From Chitinophaga barathri (GTDB lineage Bacteria; Bacteroidota; Bacteroidia; Chitinophagales; Chitinophagaceae), in the NCBI RefSeq assembly GCF_003807585.1, contig NZ_RMBX01000004.1, forward strand, positions 186,001 through 250,000: a DNA stretch of 64,000 bases. Reading direction: 5' to 3'. Shown piece after piece: positions 35,818 to 45,498 of the stretch. The notes under the pieces are model-generated. The model was not told where the DNA came from and did not search any database. It worked only from the letters and a program-made list of their open reading frames with translations. Both the position numbers and the translations under genes were made by a program. Each line of letters opens with the position of its first letter. The first letter of the stretch is position 1.

Positions 35818-37629
35818 ATGAAACCTGGAATCATGAAAAGATCTACTTTAATCTATATCGCGGCAGCCTTTGCGGCAGGCGCCGCAGCCGGTTGTATGAA
35901 ACCGCTGAGGGTGGTGCCGGTCGAATTCAAGTCCGCGGACGATGTGTTCACAGACTCCGCGCGCGCGGAACTGTTCATCAACAATGCGTATACAGACCTG
36001 CCCGCGGACGTTGCCAACAGCTACAACTGGCTGGACGGGAATGCGATGCTCGCCTCCGCCACCGACGAAGCCATTCACGTATCCACCAATAAAACTTCCC
36101 CTTCCGCGGCCCAGCGTATGAGCGCTGGCAACTGGAACCCCTCGAACATGCGTTACTGGCGCGCCAGCGACGGAGCGGGTGAAATAGGCTCCTGGTTGAA
36201 ATTCGGGGGATATCACGGAAACAGGAAAGCCAATACCGCGCTTACCCACCTCCATAAATTGCCCACCACCAGCAGCGAAAGGTTCAGGAACAGGATGCGC
36301 GGGGAAGCTCTTTTTATCCGTGCCCTTCACCACTGGTTCCTTTTCCAGAGATGGGGCGGCATCCCGATCGTGGACAGGTCCTTCGAAGCCAGCGACGATG
36401 TGCTGCTGCCCCGGAATTCCGTGCAGTCGGTCGTGAACTTCATCGTGCAGCAATGTGACGAAGCCATTCCATTATTACCCTCAGAGCCTTATACAGAACC
36501 TACAGAGGTGGGCCGCGCGGACCGCGGCAGTTGTATGGCGCTGAAAGCCAAAGTATTGTTATATGCTGCCAGCCCGCTGTTCAACAGGGCAGGCACGGAT
36601 TCGCTCACCTCGATGATGAACGCGGACCCGAACCGCTGGGCGCTGGCAGCCAAAGCTGCGCAGGATGTAGTGGACCTCAACTGGTACACGCTGTATAAAC
36701 CCACAGCCAACGGCCAGCGCAACTACCAGGAATTTTTCACCGCCTGGGGTGCGGGAACCACCAACCGCGAGTTTATCTTCGGCCGTTTAAGAGGCCCCAA
36801 CCGCGATACGGAGAATGACAACTTCCCCGCCGGGTTCACAAACGCCAAAGGCGGCACCTGCCCTTCCCAGGACATGGTAGACGCCTATGAAATGGAAGAC
36901 GGTACGGTTTTCAGCTGGACAAATCCGACGCAGGCAAAAGATCCTTACCTGAAAAGAGATCCGCGCTTTTATGCCAGCATCATCTACAACGGCGCGAAGT
37001 ATGCGAAGTTCGCCAACAAGACTAACTATACCTTCCAGACGTTCACAGGCGGGGAGAATGCCACCGGCAACGCGAAAACCGAAACTTCCTATTACCTGAA
37101 CAAGTTCATGGATTATACCAACGCAAATCCCGCACAGGGTACCGGCAGCGCTTACCACAACTGGCATTATTTCCGTTATGCGGAAGTATTGCTCAACCTG
37201 GCGGAAGCAGCCAATGAAGCCGGTGGCCCGGCCTATACCACCCCAGGAGCAAACAGTCCCCTTACCGCGGTAGCCGCCCTGGACCTGGTACGGGCACGGG
37301 TAGGTATGCCGGATGTAGCCACATCCTTTGCGAGGAGAGGCCTTGTTTTGAACCAGGAAAACCTCCGGGAATTTATCCGGAACGAACGCCGCGTGGAACT
37401 GGCCTTTGAAGACCAGCGCTACTTCGACGTACGCCGCTGGATGATCATAGAACAACTGCCGAAGTTTATCCGCGGCTGTGTGATCACCAAACAGGCGGAC
37501 GGCAGCTTCACTTACAACCCGGATGTGCAGGTGGAAACGAAAGTGTTTGAGACCAAACACTACTTCTTCCCCATCCCGCAGACGGAAGTGAACCGGAACC
37601 CCAACATGAAACAGAACCCGCAATGGTAA
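35818..37629 (+). CDS. SusD/RagB-family surface glycan-binding lipoprotein
   Basis: A 603-residue SusD-like lipoprotein, with lipobox Cys near residue 26 (AGAAAGC). It has the TPR-rich SusD fold with conserved segments RGEALFIRALHHWFLFQRWG, ALDLVRARVGMPDV, NERRVELAFEDQRYFDVRRW and a final NPNMKQNPQW. It caps the SusC barrel on the cell surface and delivers oligosaccharide. ATG at 35833 is an equally good start. The sequence is clearly related to the second SusD at 40770, evidence that the SusC/SusD pair was duplicated in tandem. Confidence 0.94.
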   Translation: MKPGIMKRSTLIYIAAAFAAGAAAGCMKPLRVVPVEFKSADDVFTDSARAELFINNAYTDLPADVANSYNWLDGNAMLASATDEAIHVSTNKTSPSAAQRMSAGNWNPSNMRYWRASDGAGEIGSWLKFGGYHGNRKANTALTHLHKLPTTSSERFRNRMRGEALFIRALHHWFLFQRWGGIPIVDRSFEASDDVLLPRNSVQSVVNFIVQQCDEAIPLLPSEPYTEPTEVGRADRGSCMALKAKVLLYAASPLFNRAGTDSLTSMMNADPNRWALAAKAAQDVVDLNWYTLYKPTANGQRNYQEFFTAWGAGTTNREFIFGRLRGPNRDTENDNFPAGFTNAKGGTCPSQDMVDAYEMEDGTVFSWTNPTQAKDPYLKRDPRFYASIIYNGAKYAKFANKTNYTFQTFTGGENATGNAKTETSYYLNKFMDYTNANPAQGTGSAYHNWHYFRYAEVLLNLAEAANEAGGPAYTTPGANSPLTAVAALDLVRARVGMPDVATSFARRGLVLNQENLREFIRNERRVELAFEDQRYFDVRRWMIIEQLPKFIRGCVITKQADGSFTYNPDVQVETKVFETKHYFFPIPQTEVNRNPNMKQNPQW

Positions 37630-37662
37630 ACTGTTCAATGCTCACTATCTAAATCCAACAGG

Positions 37663-40600
37663 ATGAAAAAAATATTATCAGTTCTTATCACACTCCTCCT
37701 ATCCCTGCCGCAGTTGTATGCGCAGGTCAGGGCTATCACCGGTAAGGTGACGGATAGTGCGGGAGAAGTGCTTATCGGCGCCACGCTTATCGAAAAAGGC
37801 GGCACCAACCGTGCTATCACGGACCCCAAGGGGGAATTTAAAATGAATGTATCCGGTCCCAATGCCGTGCTCCTGGTATCTTTTATCGGGTACAACGCGC
37901 AGGAAGTAGCGGTGAAAACCCAGTCCATCCTGCGGATCACGCTCACGTCCGACGCTACCAGGCTCGGTGAAACCGTGATCGTCGGTTATGGTACCCAAAA
38001 GAAAGCCAGCGTGGTGGGTGCTATCTCGCAGGTAAAGGCGGAGGAGCTGCAACAGTCTTCGACTCCCAACCTCACCAATGCTATCGCCGGCCGCGTGTCC
38101 GGTGTAGTGACCATCATGGGCGCGGGCAAACCCGGCTCGGACAATGCCGAGATATACGTACGCGGTATGGCCACGACAAACTCCACCGCCCCGCTGGTGC
38201 TGGTAGATGGCATTGAAAGGGAATGGCGGCAGATAGACCCGGTGGATATTGAAACCTTCTCCGTGTTAAAAGATGCCTCCGCTACCGCGGCTTATGGCGT
38301 ACGCGGCGCAAACGGGGTGATCCTCATCACCACCAAACGCGGTGTAAAAGGACGGCCGGTGTTAAATATTTCCACACAGGGCGCCGTGCAGCAGTCTATC
38401 CGTAAGCCTCAATACCTCGGTTCATATGACTTTGCCGTACTTACGAACGAGGCGCTGAAAAACGAAGGGAAACCGGCGGAATATTCCGCCAGCGACCTGG
38501 AGCACTACCGACTGAAAAACTCCCCGTACACCCACCCGGACAATGACTATTACAGCGACTTTGTACGCGACGCATCCTGGCAGCAGATGAGCAATATAAA
38601 TGTACGGGGCGGCAACGATGTGCTGGGTTATTTTATCTCCGCCAATCATCTTCACCAGGAAGGATTGTACAGGGAATTTCCGAATGCGGAATACGAAACC
38701 AACTCCAACTTTGAACGTTACAGTTTCCGCTCGAACCTGGACTTCACGGTGAATCCCTCGCTGAAAGTAGGAGTGGACCTTACAGGAAGATTTGAAGTAA
38801 GGAAACAGCCGAACTTCGGGGACGACCTGTACGACAAGCTGAGAAGGCTTCCCCCCAACTGGCAGTCTTATATCAACCCGGACGGGACGATCGGTGGCCG
38901 CTCCGATGAATCCAGGCTTTCTCCTTATGCTTTGTTATCCCAGTTCGGCAACAGGGAGCGCAATACCAATGTACTGGAAGGCGCCTTCAAGCTCAACCAG
39001 GACCTTGGCAAGATACTGCCGGGCCTGTCTTTCAGGACCCTGGTCGGTTTTAACAGCAACTACGAATCCCGGCGCGATATCGTGGAGAAACCTGAATTAT
39101 ATGAATACAACCGTTTTGGCAATTACAGCCTGAATAAATCCCCCACTGAAATATCCATCTCCACCGGCAAAGGCCCCGGCAGGCGCAGGCAGTCTTTCGA
39201 AGCCGCGCTGAATTACAACCGCTCCTTTGGTGATGGCGATCATGTTGTAACCGGCATGGTACTCTACCAGCAAAGCCAGTATTTTGACGAAGCAAAGATC
39301 CCGACCGGTTACCTGGGCTGGGTAGGCCGCGCCACCTATGCCTACAGGAACAAATACCTGTTTGAAGTGAACGCCGGTTACAACGGTTCCAAACAATTTG
39401 AAGCCAGCAGGCGATACGGATTTTTCCCGGCCATGTCCGCGGGATGGGTACCCTCCGAAGAACGTTTCTGGAAAGACCACATCGGGTTTGTGAATTACCT
39501 GAAGATAAGAGGCTCCTACGGCGAGATCGGCAACGACCAGATCGGCGACTTTCAATACCTCTACGAGCAGCGTTACCTGTACGTGAGAGATGAAGACGGC
39601 TGGCGGTACGTGTGGGGCGAAAATCCCTCCGGCGAGCGGGGCATCGTTGAGGGCCAGCCGGGCAACCTGATGGTGACCTGGGAAAGGGCGCAGAAATCCA
39701 ATGTCGGGTTTGATGCGAGGATGTGGAATAACAAGATCAGCGCCACCGTGGACGTGTTCCATGAAAAACGGCGTGACATTCTGGCCATACCTTATTCGGT
39801 GCCGCTGCTTTTTGGGATGAATAACCCGCAGGGCACGGCAAGGGCGGACGGTCAGGGCCTGCCGCCCGAAAACATCGGGCAGGTGATCAATAAAGGGATC
39901 GATTTTGAGCTGGGGTATAATGATAAGATCGGCGATGTGCGGTATTTTATCAAAGGCAATTTCACCTTTTCCCGCAACGTGATCAAAAAGATAGATGAAG
40001 AAGGGAAACGGTATGACTGGCAGAAAATAGAAGGGAAACGCATCGGGCAGCATTTTGGCCTTACCGCCGAAGGCCTTTATTCCAATAACGATTTTGAGAA
40101 AGACGCCAGCGGCGGTTTACTGCTGGAAGGCGGTTTCCCTGTCCTCCGCAAAGAAGTGGCCATCCCATCCTTTGGCGTGGTGTACCCGGGAGATATCCGG
40201 TATAAAGACCTCAACGGCGACGGGATCATTGACAGCTACGACGTGGGCGCTATCGGCAAAGGCCGCGTGCCCGAATACATTTATGGTATCACGGTGGGCG
40301 CCAGCTACCGGAGTTTCGATATCAACATATTGTTCCAGGGTGCCGGCGGCGCGGACATGTATTTTCAGCAGGATGCCGTTTGGGAATTTAACCAGCTGGG
40401 CAAAGTGATGCAGCACCACCTCGGCCGGTATAACCCGGACGATCCTTCTTCCTGGGAAAATGCGACCTACCCGAGGCTGCACCCCGCGGAGAATACGAAC
40501 AACCACCGCAAATCCACCTACTGGCTGTACTCCCGCAATTACATCCGCCTGAAGAACATGGAAGTAGGCTACAACATGTCCAGGGAATTATTGTCCAGGG

Positions 40601-40752
40601 TAAAGATCGAGAGCGCCAGGATATTCATCAACGGCACGAACCTGGTCACCTGGGACAAAATGCTGAACTGGGACCCGGAATCGGCCAGCGAGACCGGCAA
40701 TTCTTATCCGCAGTTAAGAACCTGGAATTTTGGTATCAGAGTAACCCTCTAA
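37663..40752 (+). CDS. SusC/RagA-family TonB-dependent outer-membrane transporter
   Basis: A 1029-residue SusC-like transporter with the complete standard layout. The signal peptide ends near residue 20. The carboxypeptidase-regulatory-like domain is at about 25-98 (ITGKVTDSAGEVLIGATL), the TonB-box-like ETVIVGYGTQKK near 108, the plug at about 115-225, and the barrel to the end. It shares distinctive barrel sequence with the first SusC (HHLGRxNPxDxSSWxNAxYPRL), so the two are paralogues. The gene begins 33 bases after the first SusD and is followed by its own SusD, so all four should be co-transcribed. Confidence 0.95.
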   Translation: MKKILSVLITLLLSLPQLYAQVRAITGKVTDSAGEVLIGATLIEKGGTNRAITDPKGEFKMNVSGPNAVLLVSFIGYNAQEVAVKTQSILRITLTSDATRLGETVIVGYGTQKKASVVGAISQVKAEELQQSSTPNLTNAIAGRVSGVVTIMGAGKPGSDNAEIYVRGMATTNSTAPLVLVDGIEREWRQIDPVDIETFSVLKDASATAAYGVRGANGVILITTKRGVKGRPVLNISTQGAVQQSIRKPQYLGSYDFAVLTNEALKNEGKPAEYSASDLEHYRLKNSPYTHPDNDYYSDFVRDASWQQMSNINVRGGNDVLGYFISANHLHQEGLYREFPNAEYETNSNFERYSFRSNLDFTVNPSLKVGVDLTGRFEVRKQPNFGDDLYDKLRRLPPNWQSYINPDGTIGGRSDESRLSPYALLSQFGNRERNTNVLEGAFKLNQDLGKILPGLSFRTLVGFNSNYESRRDIVEKPELYEYNRFGNYSLNKSPTEISISTGKGPGRRRQSFEAALNYNRSFGDGDHVVTGMVLYQQSQYFDEAKIPTGYLGWVGRATYAYRNKYLFEVNAGYNGSKQFEASRRYGFFPAMSAGWVPSEERFWKDHIGFVNYLKIRGSYGEIGNDQIGDFQYLYEQRYLYVRDEDGWRYVWGENPSGERGIVEGQPGNLMVTWERAQKSNVGFDARMWNNKISATVDVFHEKRRDILAIPYSVPLLFGMNNPQGTARADGQGLPPENIGQVINKGIDFELGYNDKIGDVRYFIKGNFTFSRNVIKKIDEEGKRYDWQKIEGKRIGQHFGLTAEGLYSNNDFEKDASGGLLLEGGFPVLRKEVAIPSFGVVYPGDIRYKDLNGDGIIDSYDVGAIGKGRVPEYIYGITVGASYRSFDINILFQGAGGADMYFQQDAVWEFNQLGKVMQHHLGRYNPDDPSSWENATYPRLHPAENTNNHRKSTYWLYSRNYIRLKNMEVGYNMSRELLSRVKIESARIFINGTNLVTWDKMLNWDPESASETGNSYPQLRTWNFGIRVTL

Positions 40753-40769
40753 GTTTAAAAGACCACAAC

Positions 40770-42620
40770 ATGAAACAACTTAAATACATACTGTTCATAC
40801 TCGCCATCTCCACATCACTTGTGTCCTGCGTGAAAGACGGGGCCGGTTTGCTGGATAAGGCGGAATCAGGTGAACTGAATGAGGAAAGGGTATTTACCAG
40901 CGCTAAATACACCAAAGAATTCCTCACGGACATTTACCGCCGGATCCCTTACGGCTGGGACGACAACGTATATCTCGACGCCGCCACGGACGACGGCGAA
41001 GCCCGTCCCTGGTGGGGCTGGGTAAATACCGTTCACGTAGGCGCCTACAATCCCACCAGCCTGCCCGATAAGTTCAAACGCTGGGCGAACTATTACGCGG
41101 CGATCCGCGCCTGTAATCTTTTCCTGAGCAAGATCGACAATGTGCCGGTAGACCCGGAGCAATATATGTCCACCGAAGAGATCAGGGACCGCCTGAAATA
41201 CGAAGCTTTCTGCCTGAGAGCATTGTATTATACGGAACTGGTCCGCTGGTATGGCGGCGTGCCCATCATCACCAAAGTGCCGGAACGTGGCGACCCTGAA
41301 CTGCTGGCTGCCCGCGCCAGCCTGGAAGAGATGAGAACGTTTATCCTGGCGGATTGCGATACCGCCGCGGCGCATCTCCCCGCCCGGCAGACCGGGGTGG
41401 ATTATATGCGTGTGACCAGTGGTGTGGCCAAATCCATCAAAGCCCGCCTGCTGCTGCACCTGGCAAGCCCTTTATTAAATGGTACCACCTCCGGCCCGGC
41501 CAGCCCATGGTCATGGGGCGGTTACGACGCGAACCGCTGGAAAGATGCGGCCGATGCGACTAAAGCAGTCATCGACCACCAGGACGAGAATGGCGCCCCG
41601 GTATATAAACTGGTGGTAAAAACAGGCGCGGCCAACTTCTTTGGTAATAAAAATACCTATCCCGGTTCCCTGAATGCGATCGGCTGGTACGATGTGTTCA
41701 TCACCCGTGTGAACACAGAAATGATCCTGGGCTACGGGAAAAAAGGCCTGACCAATGAACTGGATAAATGGCAGCTCCCGGGCGCGATGCAGAAAGCGGG
41801 AGATGCTTCTTTTACTTTGCCCACTTATAACTACGCCGCCTGTTTCGAAACGAAAGACGGTTATCCCGTCTACCAGACAGATGAATACGGCGTGCCGCTG
41901 ATGAACAACGGCGAGTTCATCGTAAACCCCGCTTCGGGCTTTGATCCGCAGAAGCCTTACATCAACCGTGATTCCCGTTTTTATCATTCCCTTTGGTACA
42001 ACGGCTCGATGTTCGGCGGCACCACCTTTAATACGTGGAGGGCTGAAGATGGCTCCACGGGGCAGGAATTCCTGAACGGCTACGGTCATACCGGCCTTTT
42101 CCTCCGTAAGTTCATGGACCCGAAAAACGTTTCGCTGAACAATGGCGTAACGGGGCAGACCAATCACAACTTCCCGCTTTACCGCTACGTGGAATTCCTG
42201 CTGGGGTATGCCGAAGCGATGAACGAATTCCTGCCGGACGGGGCGGCCCGCACGGAAGCGATACAGGCGCTGGACCTCATCAGGGCGCGTGCGGACATGC
42301 CGGATGTAGCCACCACTTTCACCAGGAACGGCTGGAATATTTCGGATCAGAAACAGCTGCGCAAATTTATACACAACGAACGCAGGATTGAACTGGCATT
42401 CGAGGAGCACCGCTTCTTCGATATCCGCCGCTGGCTGATAGGAGAACAAACGCAGAAAGTGGTATACGAACATGATGTACTGAAAAAAACGGACGGTTCA
42501 TTTGTGTATTCCATCAAAGTGTGGGAGAGAAGGGTATTTCAGGCAAAACACAACCTGCTGCCGCTCCCGCAGTCCGAAGTGAACAATAACCCTAACATGC
42601 GGCAGAATCCGGGCTGGTAA
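40770..42620 (+). CDS. SusD/RagB-family surface glycan-binding lipoprotein, second copy
   Basis: A 616-residue SusD-like lipoprotein with lipobox STSLVSC (Cys20). Conserved SusD segments include LKYEAFCLRALYYTELVRWYG, ALDLIRARADMPDVATTF, NERRIELAFEEHRFFDIRRW and the terminal NPNMRQNPGW. It begins 17 bases after the second SusC gene and should be that transporter's lid. Similarity to the first SusD is strongest in the last 120 residues. Confidence 0.95.
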   Translation: MKQLKYILFILAISTSLVSCVKDGAGLLDKAESGELNEERVFTSAKYTKEFLTDIYRRIPYGWDDNVYLDAATDDGEARPWWGWVNTVHVGAYNPTSLPDKFKRWANYYAAIRACNLFLSKIDNVPVDPEQYMSTEEIRDRLKYEAFCLRALYYTELVRWYGGVPIITKVPERGDPELLAARASLEEMRTFILADCDTAAAHLPARQTGVDYMRVTSGVAKSIKARLLLHLASPLLNGTTSGPASPWSWGGYDANRWKDAADATKAVIDHQDENGAPVYKLVVKTGAANFFGNKNTYPGSLNAIGWYDVFITRVNTEMILGYGKKGLTNELDKWQLPGAMQKAGDASFTLPTYNYAACFETKDGYPVYQTDEYGVPLMNNGEFIVNPASGFDPQKPYINRDSRFYHSLWYNGSMFGGTTFNTWRAEDGSTGQEFLNGYGHTGLFLRKFMDPKNVSLNNGVTGQTNHNFPLYRYVEFLLGYAEAMNEFLPDGAARTEAIQALDLIRARADMPDVATTFTRNGWNISDQKQLRKFIHNERRIELAFEEHRFFDIRRWLIGEQTQKVVYEHDVLKKTDGSFVYSIKVWERRVFQAKHNLLPLPQSEVNNNPNMRQNPGW

Positions 42621-42638
42621 CATTAAAAAAGAACTGAG

Positions 42639-43046
42639 ATGAAAAAAATACTGGTTTTACTGATCATAACGCTGGCTGCATTCGCCAGCTGCAAAAAGGA
42701 CGACTTCATGGACAGGTTTGTGCCTGAAGTGTTGTACTATGAAAAAGACAAGGTGGAAAATGCTGATTTTACCACCACCACGCTGGCCGCGGGGATCACC
42801 GAATGGAACGTGAAATGCAGGGTAAGCGCCCCGTCGAAGCTGAAGGAGATCAGGCTGTATAAAACAGAAAAAGGCAAAAGTGAAGAGCTCCTGGAAACGT
42901 ATACGGACTTCCAGCTGACGCCCAACGTGTTTAATGTGAAATACCTGCTGGAAAACATTGCCGCCGAAACCGTGATCAGGATCGATGCGGCGGACCTGAA
43001 AGACCATCACACGGTTCGCAGCTTCACCATTAAAGTGACGCCGTAG
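42639..43046 (+). CDS. Small lipoprotein in SusE-like position
   Basis: A 135-residue lipoprotein (lipobox AAFASC, Cys18) that I cannot place in a named family. The mature part looks like one Ig-like beta domain of about 100 residues. It begins 18 bases after the second SusD and ends the operon, the place where accessory surface glycan-binding proteins (SusE/SusF-like) are usually encoded. That role is inferred from position alone. Confidence 0.75.
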   Translation: MKKILVLLIITLAAFASCKKDDFMDRFVPEVLYYEKDKVENADFTTTTLAAGITEWNVKCRVSAPSKLKEIRLYKTEKGKSEELLETYTDFQLTPNVFNVKYLLENIAAETVIRIDAADLKDHHTVRSFTIKVTP

Positions 43047-43063
43047 GCCATCCGGATAACAAC

Positions 43064-43103
43064 AAAAAGGGCTGTCTTCACTGGTAAGGAGACAGCCCTT
43101 TTT
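43064..43103. terminator. Bidirectional intrinsic terminator between the SusCD operon and a sulfatase gene
   Basis: AAAAAGGGCTGTC pairs perfectly with GACAGCCCTTTTT across a 14-base loop. It is located between converging genes, 17 bases after one stop and 7 bases after the other. Confidence 0.88.
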
Positions 43104-43110
43104 TATAACC

Positions 43111-44523
43111 TTAACTGCCTGGCGGTGCCAGTTTCGGCAGTGAGCCCCACCATTGTAATAATTGATCTTTCAGGTTCCTGGCAATAGCGGGTTCCCTGTC
43201 TTTAATGTCGTTTGTTTCGGATGGATCCTTTTTGATGTTATATAGCTGGATGTCTGTACTGTCACTATTCATGAGCAGTTTCCAGTCACCGGAACGCACG
43301 GCAAGATTGGGGCTTTTATTGTTGCCCTTTGGGTAAGCGAAGGCAATATTATTACGCCCATATTCCCAGTATATTACTTTGTTTCTTTTAGCAGGTTTTC
43401 CCAATAATACTTTACTTCTGTCAATGCCATCGCCAGGGTAATCTTTGGGAAGGGAGATGCTGCCCAGCCTGGCCAGGGAGGGGATCATATCCAGCGCGCT
43501 GACGGCGGAGGAGCTGTCGATGCTTCCTGCCGGGATATGCCCCGGCCAGGATATAATAAAAGGCATGCATACACCTCCTTCATATAAGGACAGCTTTGAT
43601 CCTCTCAACCCGGTGGCCCTGCTGCCGTTGAAGGTGGGCAGTGGCCCGTTGTCGCTGGTGAAAATAATAATAGTATTTTCTTCGATGCCTAATTTTTTTA
43701 GTCCATCCAGCAGCCTGCCGATCTGGGCATCATATTCTTTCAGGACCAGTGTAAAGGCGGCCTGGCCATCCCTGTTCGCCGGGTATGTACCGGTGTTTTC
43801 CGGGTCTTTCCGGGGTACCCATGGCGTATGTACATCATCCGGCCAGAGATTGATAAAACAGGGCTGTCCTTTATGCCTGCCCAGGAAATCAAGTGTTTTA
43901 TCTACAAAATACTTTGTCCGGTCCCACCTTTTGATGCTGTCCTTATCCGACCATATCCAGTCTGTGGCGGTAAGGAACGGATCGGGCTGCGGGCTTTCGT
44001 AGGTGCTGGCATGTTCGTCAAATCCATATTGTTCAAAACCCGGTGCGTTCTTCACATCCCTTCCTCCACCCATATGCCACTTACCGAAATGCCCGGTTGC
44101 ATATCCCGCCTTTTTAAAAAAGCGGGCGATGGACGGCGCGGCGGGATCGAGGAAGTCCGCCTGCTGGGCATTCCGGTTGTGTTTTTTGTTATCCAGGTAG
44201 GTGGAGAAGTTCCATCTGCCGGGATACATACCGGTGAGGAGCCCCGCCCTGGAGGGCGAACAAATAGGAGCGGCACTGTAATACTGCGTAAATTTCCGGC
44301 CGTTTTTAGCGAGCCGGTCTATATTGGGCGTAGGTACAAATTGCCCGCCGAAACAGCCGATATCACTAAAGCCCATATCGTCCGTCAGAATAAAAATGAT
44401 GTTGGGAGGAGGTTCCTTTGATGCATAAAAGCAATAGGCTGGCATTGTATCCGCCAGCAGGACCATTGTTGTGATCATTGCCGCAAGAAAGGCATATAGC
44501 GGGTTTTTCAATTTGTTGGTCAT
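43111..44523 (-). CDS. Exported sulfatase (family S1)
   Basis: A 470-residue sulfatase with an N-terminal signal peptide. Calcium ligands D48-D49 (FILTDDMGFSD) and the formylglycine motif C88-S-P-S-R with AGLLTGMYP are present. Further active-site sequences are GKWHMGGG and FTSDNGPLP. It matches arylsulfatase-A/N-acetylgalactosamine-sulfatase-like enzymes that act on sulfated glycans; the exact subfamily is uncertain. It is the last gene of a minus-strand group with a DUF2490 protein and a FadL-like channel, and converges with the SusCD operon. Confidence 0.93.
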   Translation of the reverse strand: MTNKLKNPLYAFLAAMITTMVLLADTMPAYCFYASKEPPPNIIFILTDDMGFSDIGCFGGQFVPTPNIDRLAKNGRKFTQYYSAAPICSPSRAGLLTGMYPGRWNFSTYLDNKKHNRNAQQADFLDPAAPSIARFFKKAGYATGHFGKWHMGGGRDVKNAPGFEQYGFDEHASTYESPQPDPFLTATDWIWSDKDSIKRWDRTKYFVDKTLDFLGRHKGQPCFINLWPDDVHTPWVPRKDPENTGTYPANRDGQAAFTLVLKEYDAQIGRLLDGLKKLGIEENTIIIFTSDNGPLPTFNGSRATGLRGSKLSLYEGGVCMPFIISWPGHIPAGSIDSSSAVSALDMIPSLARLGSISLPKDYPGDGIDRSKVLLGKPAKRNKVIYWEYGRNNIAFAYPKGNNKSPNLAVRSGDWKLLMNSDSTDIQLYNIKKDPSETNDIKDREPAIARNLKDQLLQWWGSLPKLAPPGS

Positions 44524-44614
44524 TGGATTTTATTGATTACGCTAATTTGGTTTGCTGTGAGAGCCCTTTAAAATAAGAAATTACGATGATCAAAACAAGT
44601 GTTGGCTGGGGTGC

Positions 44615-45460
44615 TCAGTCAGCGCCGCCGTCCACATTGTCAAATGTTTCCCGCTCTTTTGGCGTGATGCTGTAGCGGAGTGAAAAGATCGGCCCATAAT
44701 AAATATCAAATTGTGTTCCGTTCGTTCTTAGCTGCATTTGCGCAATAACCCCGGCGAGCGCATGCAGGTTCTTTGTAAGGCCGGCGCTGTAATAAACAGA
44801 TTGCCGGAAAATATCAAACCGGTTGGGAGCATAGTCTTTATCCGCGAATTTCAGCATCAGTTCCATATAATAGGAAACGTTGGGCGTTTTCAGCCAGGCT
44901 TTCGGATTGTCCTGGCGAAGAAAATGATTGAACCCCACTCTTGCCCTCACCCTCGGTATCACCCTGTCTATGCCCTCCCGGTCGTCAAAAAACTTAGTTT
45001 CAAACCTGATCTGCTGGAATAGGCTCCCTTTGGGCATCTTCTGGGCAAAGGAGCCCATCACGATCAGCCGTCTTTCCAGGGTTTCATAGTTGCCGGCTTC
45101 CTTTATTTCATATTTTTTGTTGTGCGCATAACCCAGCCAGAACTTCATGTTTTTAAGCCCGGAGTAGGATATCCACGGCCTGATAACGAACCGTTGCCCG
45201 TAGGCGAACGGATTGCCGTTATCATATGAACCCTGGGTAACGAATTGCAGGTCCACTTCACCGTCCAGTTTCCATTTTTTTACCAGCGGGAAAGAAAAAT
45301 CCGTTTCGCTGATGGAAGCGGGAATAAAGCCGAAGGTATACGGAGGCGGAGACGGAGTCTGTGCAAAAGCGCCGCTGCATGCGAATAACAGCATAACAGG
45401 AAAGATCAGCCTGTATTTGATCGTATGTTCCCAGCTGCACTGTTTGATATTTGTTTGCAT
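44615..45460 (-). CDS. DUF2490-family predicted outer-membrane beta-barrel protein
   Basis: A 281-residue protein with an N-terminal signal peptide (GAFAQT) and amphipathic beta strands throughout. Typical sequences are KWKLDGEVDLQF, PWISYSGLKNMKFWLGYAHNK and a RVRARVGFNHFL segment, matching DUF2490 proteins of Bacteroidota. Function is unknown; a barrel or surface-exposed structural role is likely. It sits 38 bases after the FadL-like gene and 91 bases before the sulfatase gene, so the three are probably co-transcribed. An ATG about 16 codons downstream is not available, so this start is retained. Confidence 0.75.
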   Translation of the reverse strand: MQTNIKQCSWEHTIKYRLIFPVMLLFACSGAFAQTPSPPPYTFGFIPASISETDFSFPLVKKWKLDGEVDLQFVTQGSYDNGNPFAYGQRFVIRPWISYSGLKNMKFWLGYAHNKKYEIKEAGNYETLERRLIVMGSFAQKMPKGSLFQQIRFETKFFDDREGIDRVIPRVRARVGFNHFLRQDNPKAWLKTPNVSYYMELMLKFADKDYAPNRFDIFRQSVYYSAGLTKNLHALAGVIAQMQLRTNGTQFDIYYGPIFSLRYSITPKERETFDNVDGGAD

Positions 45461-45498
45461 TTAGATCGGGTAGTTTAATAAAGAAATACAACCTGTCA

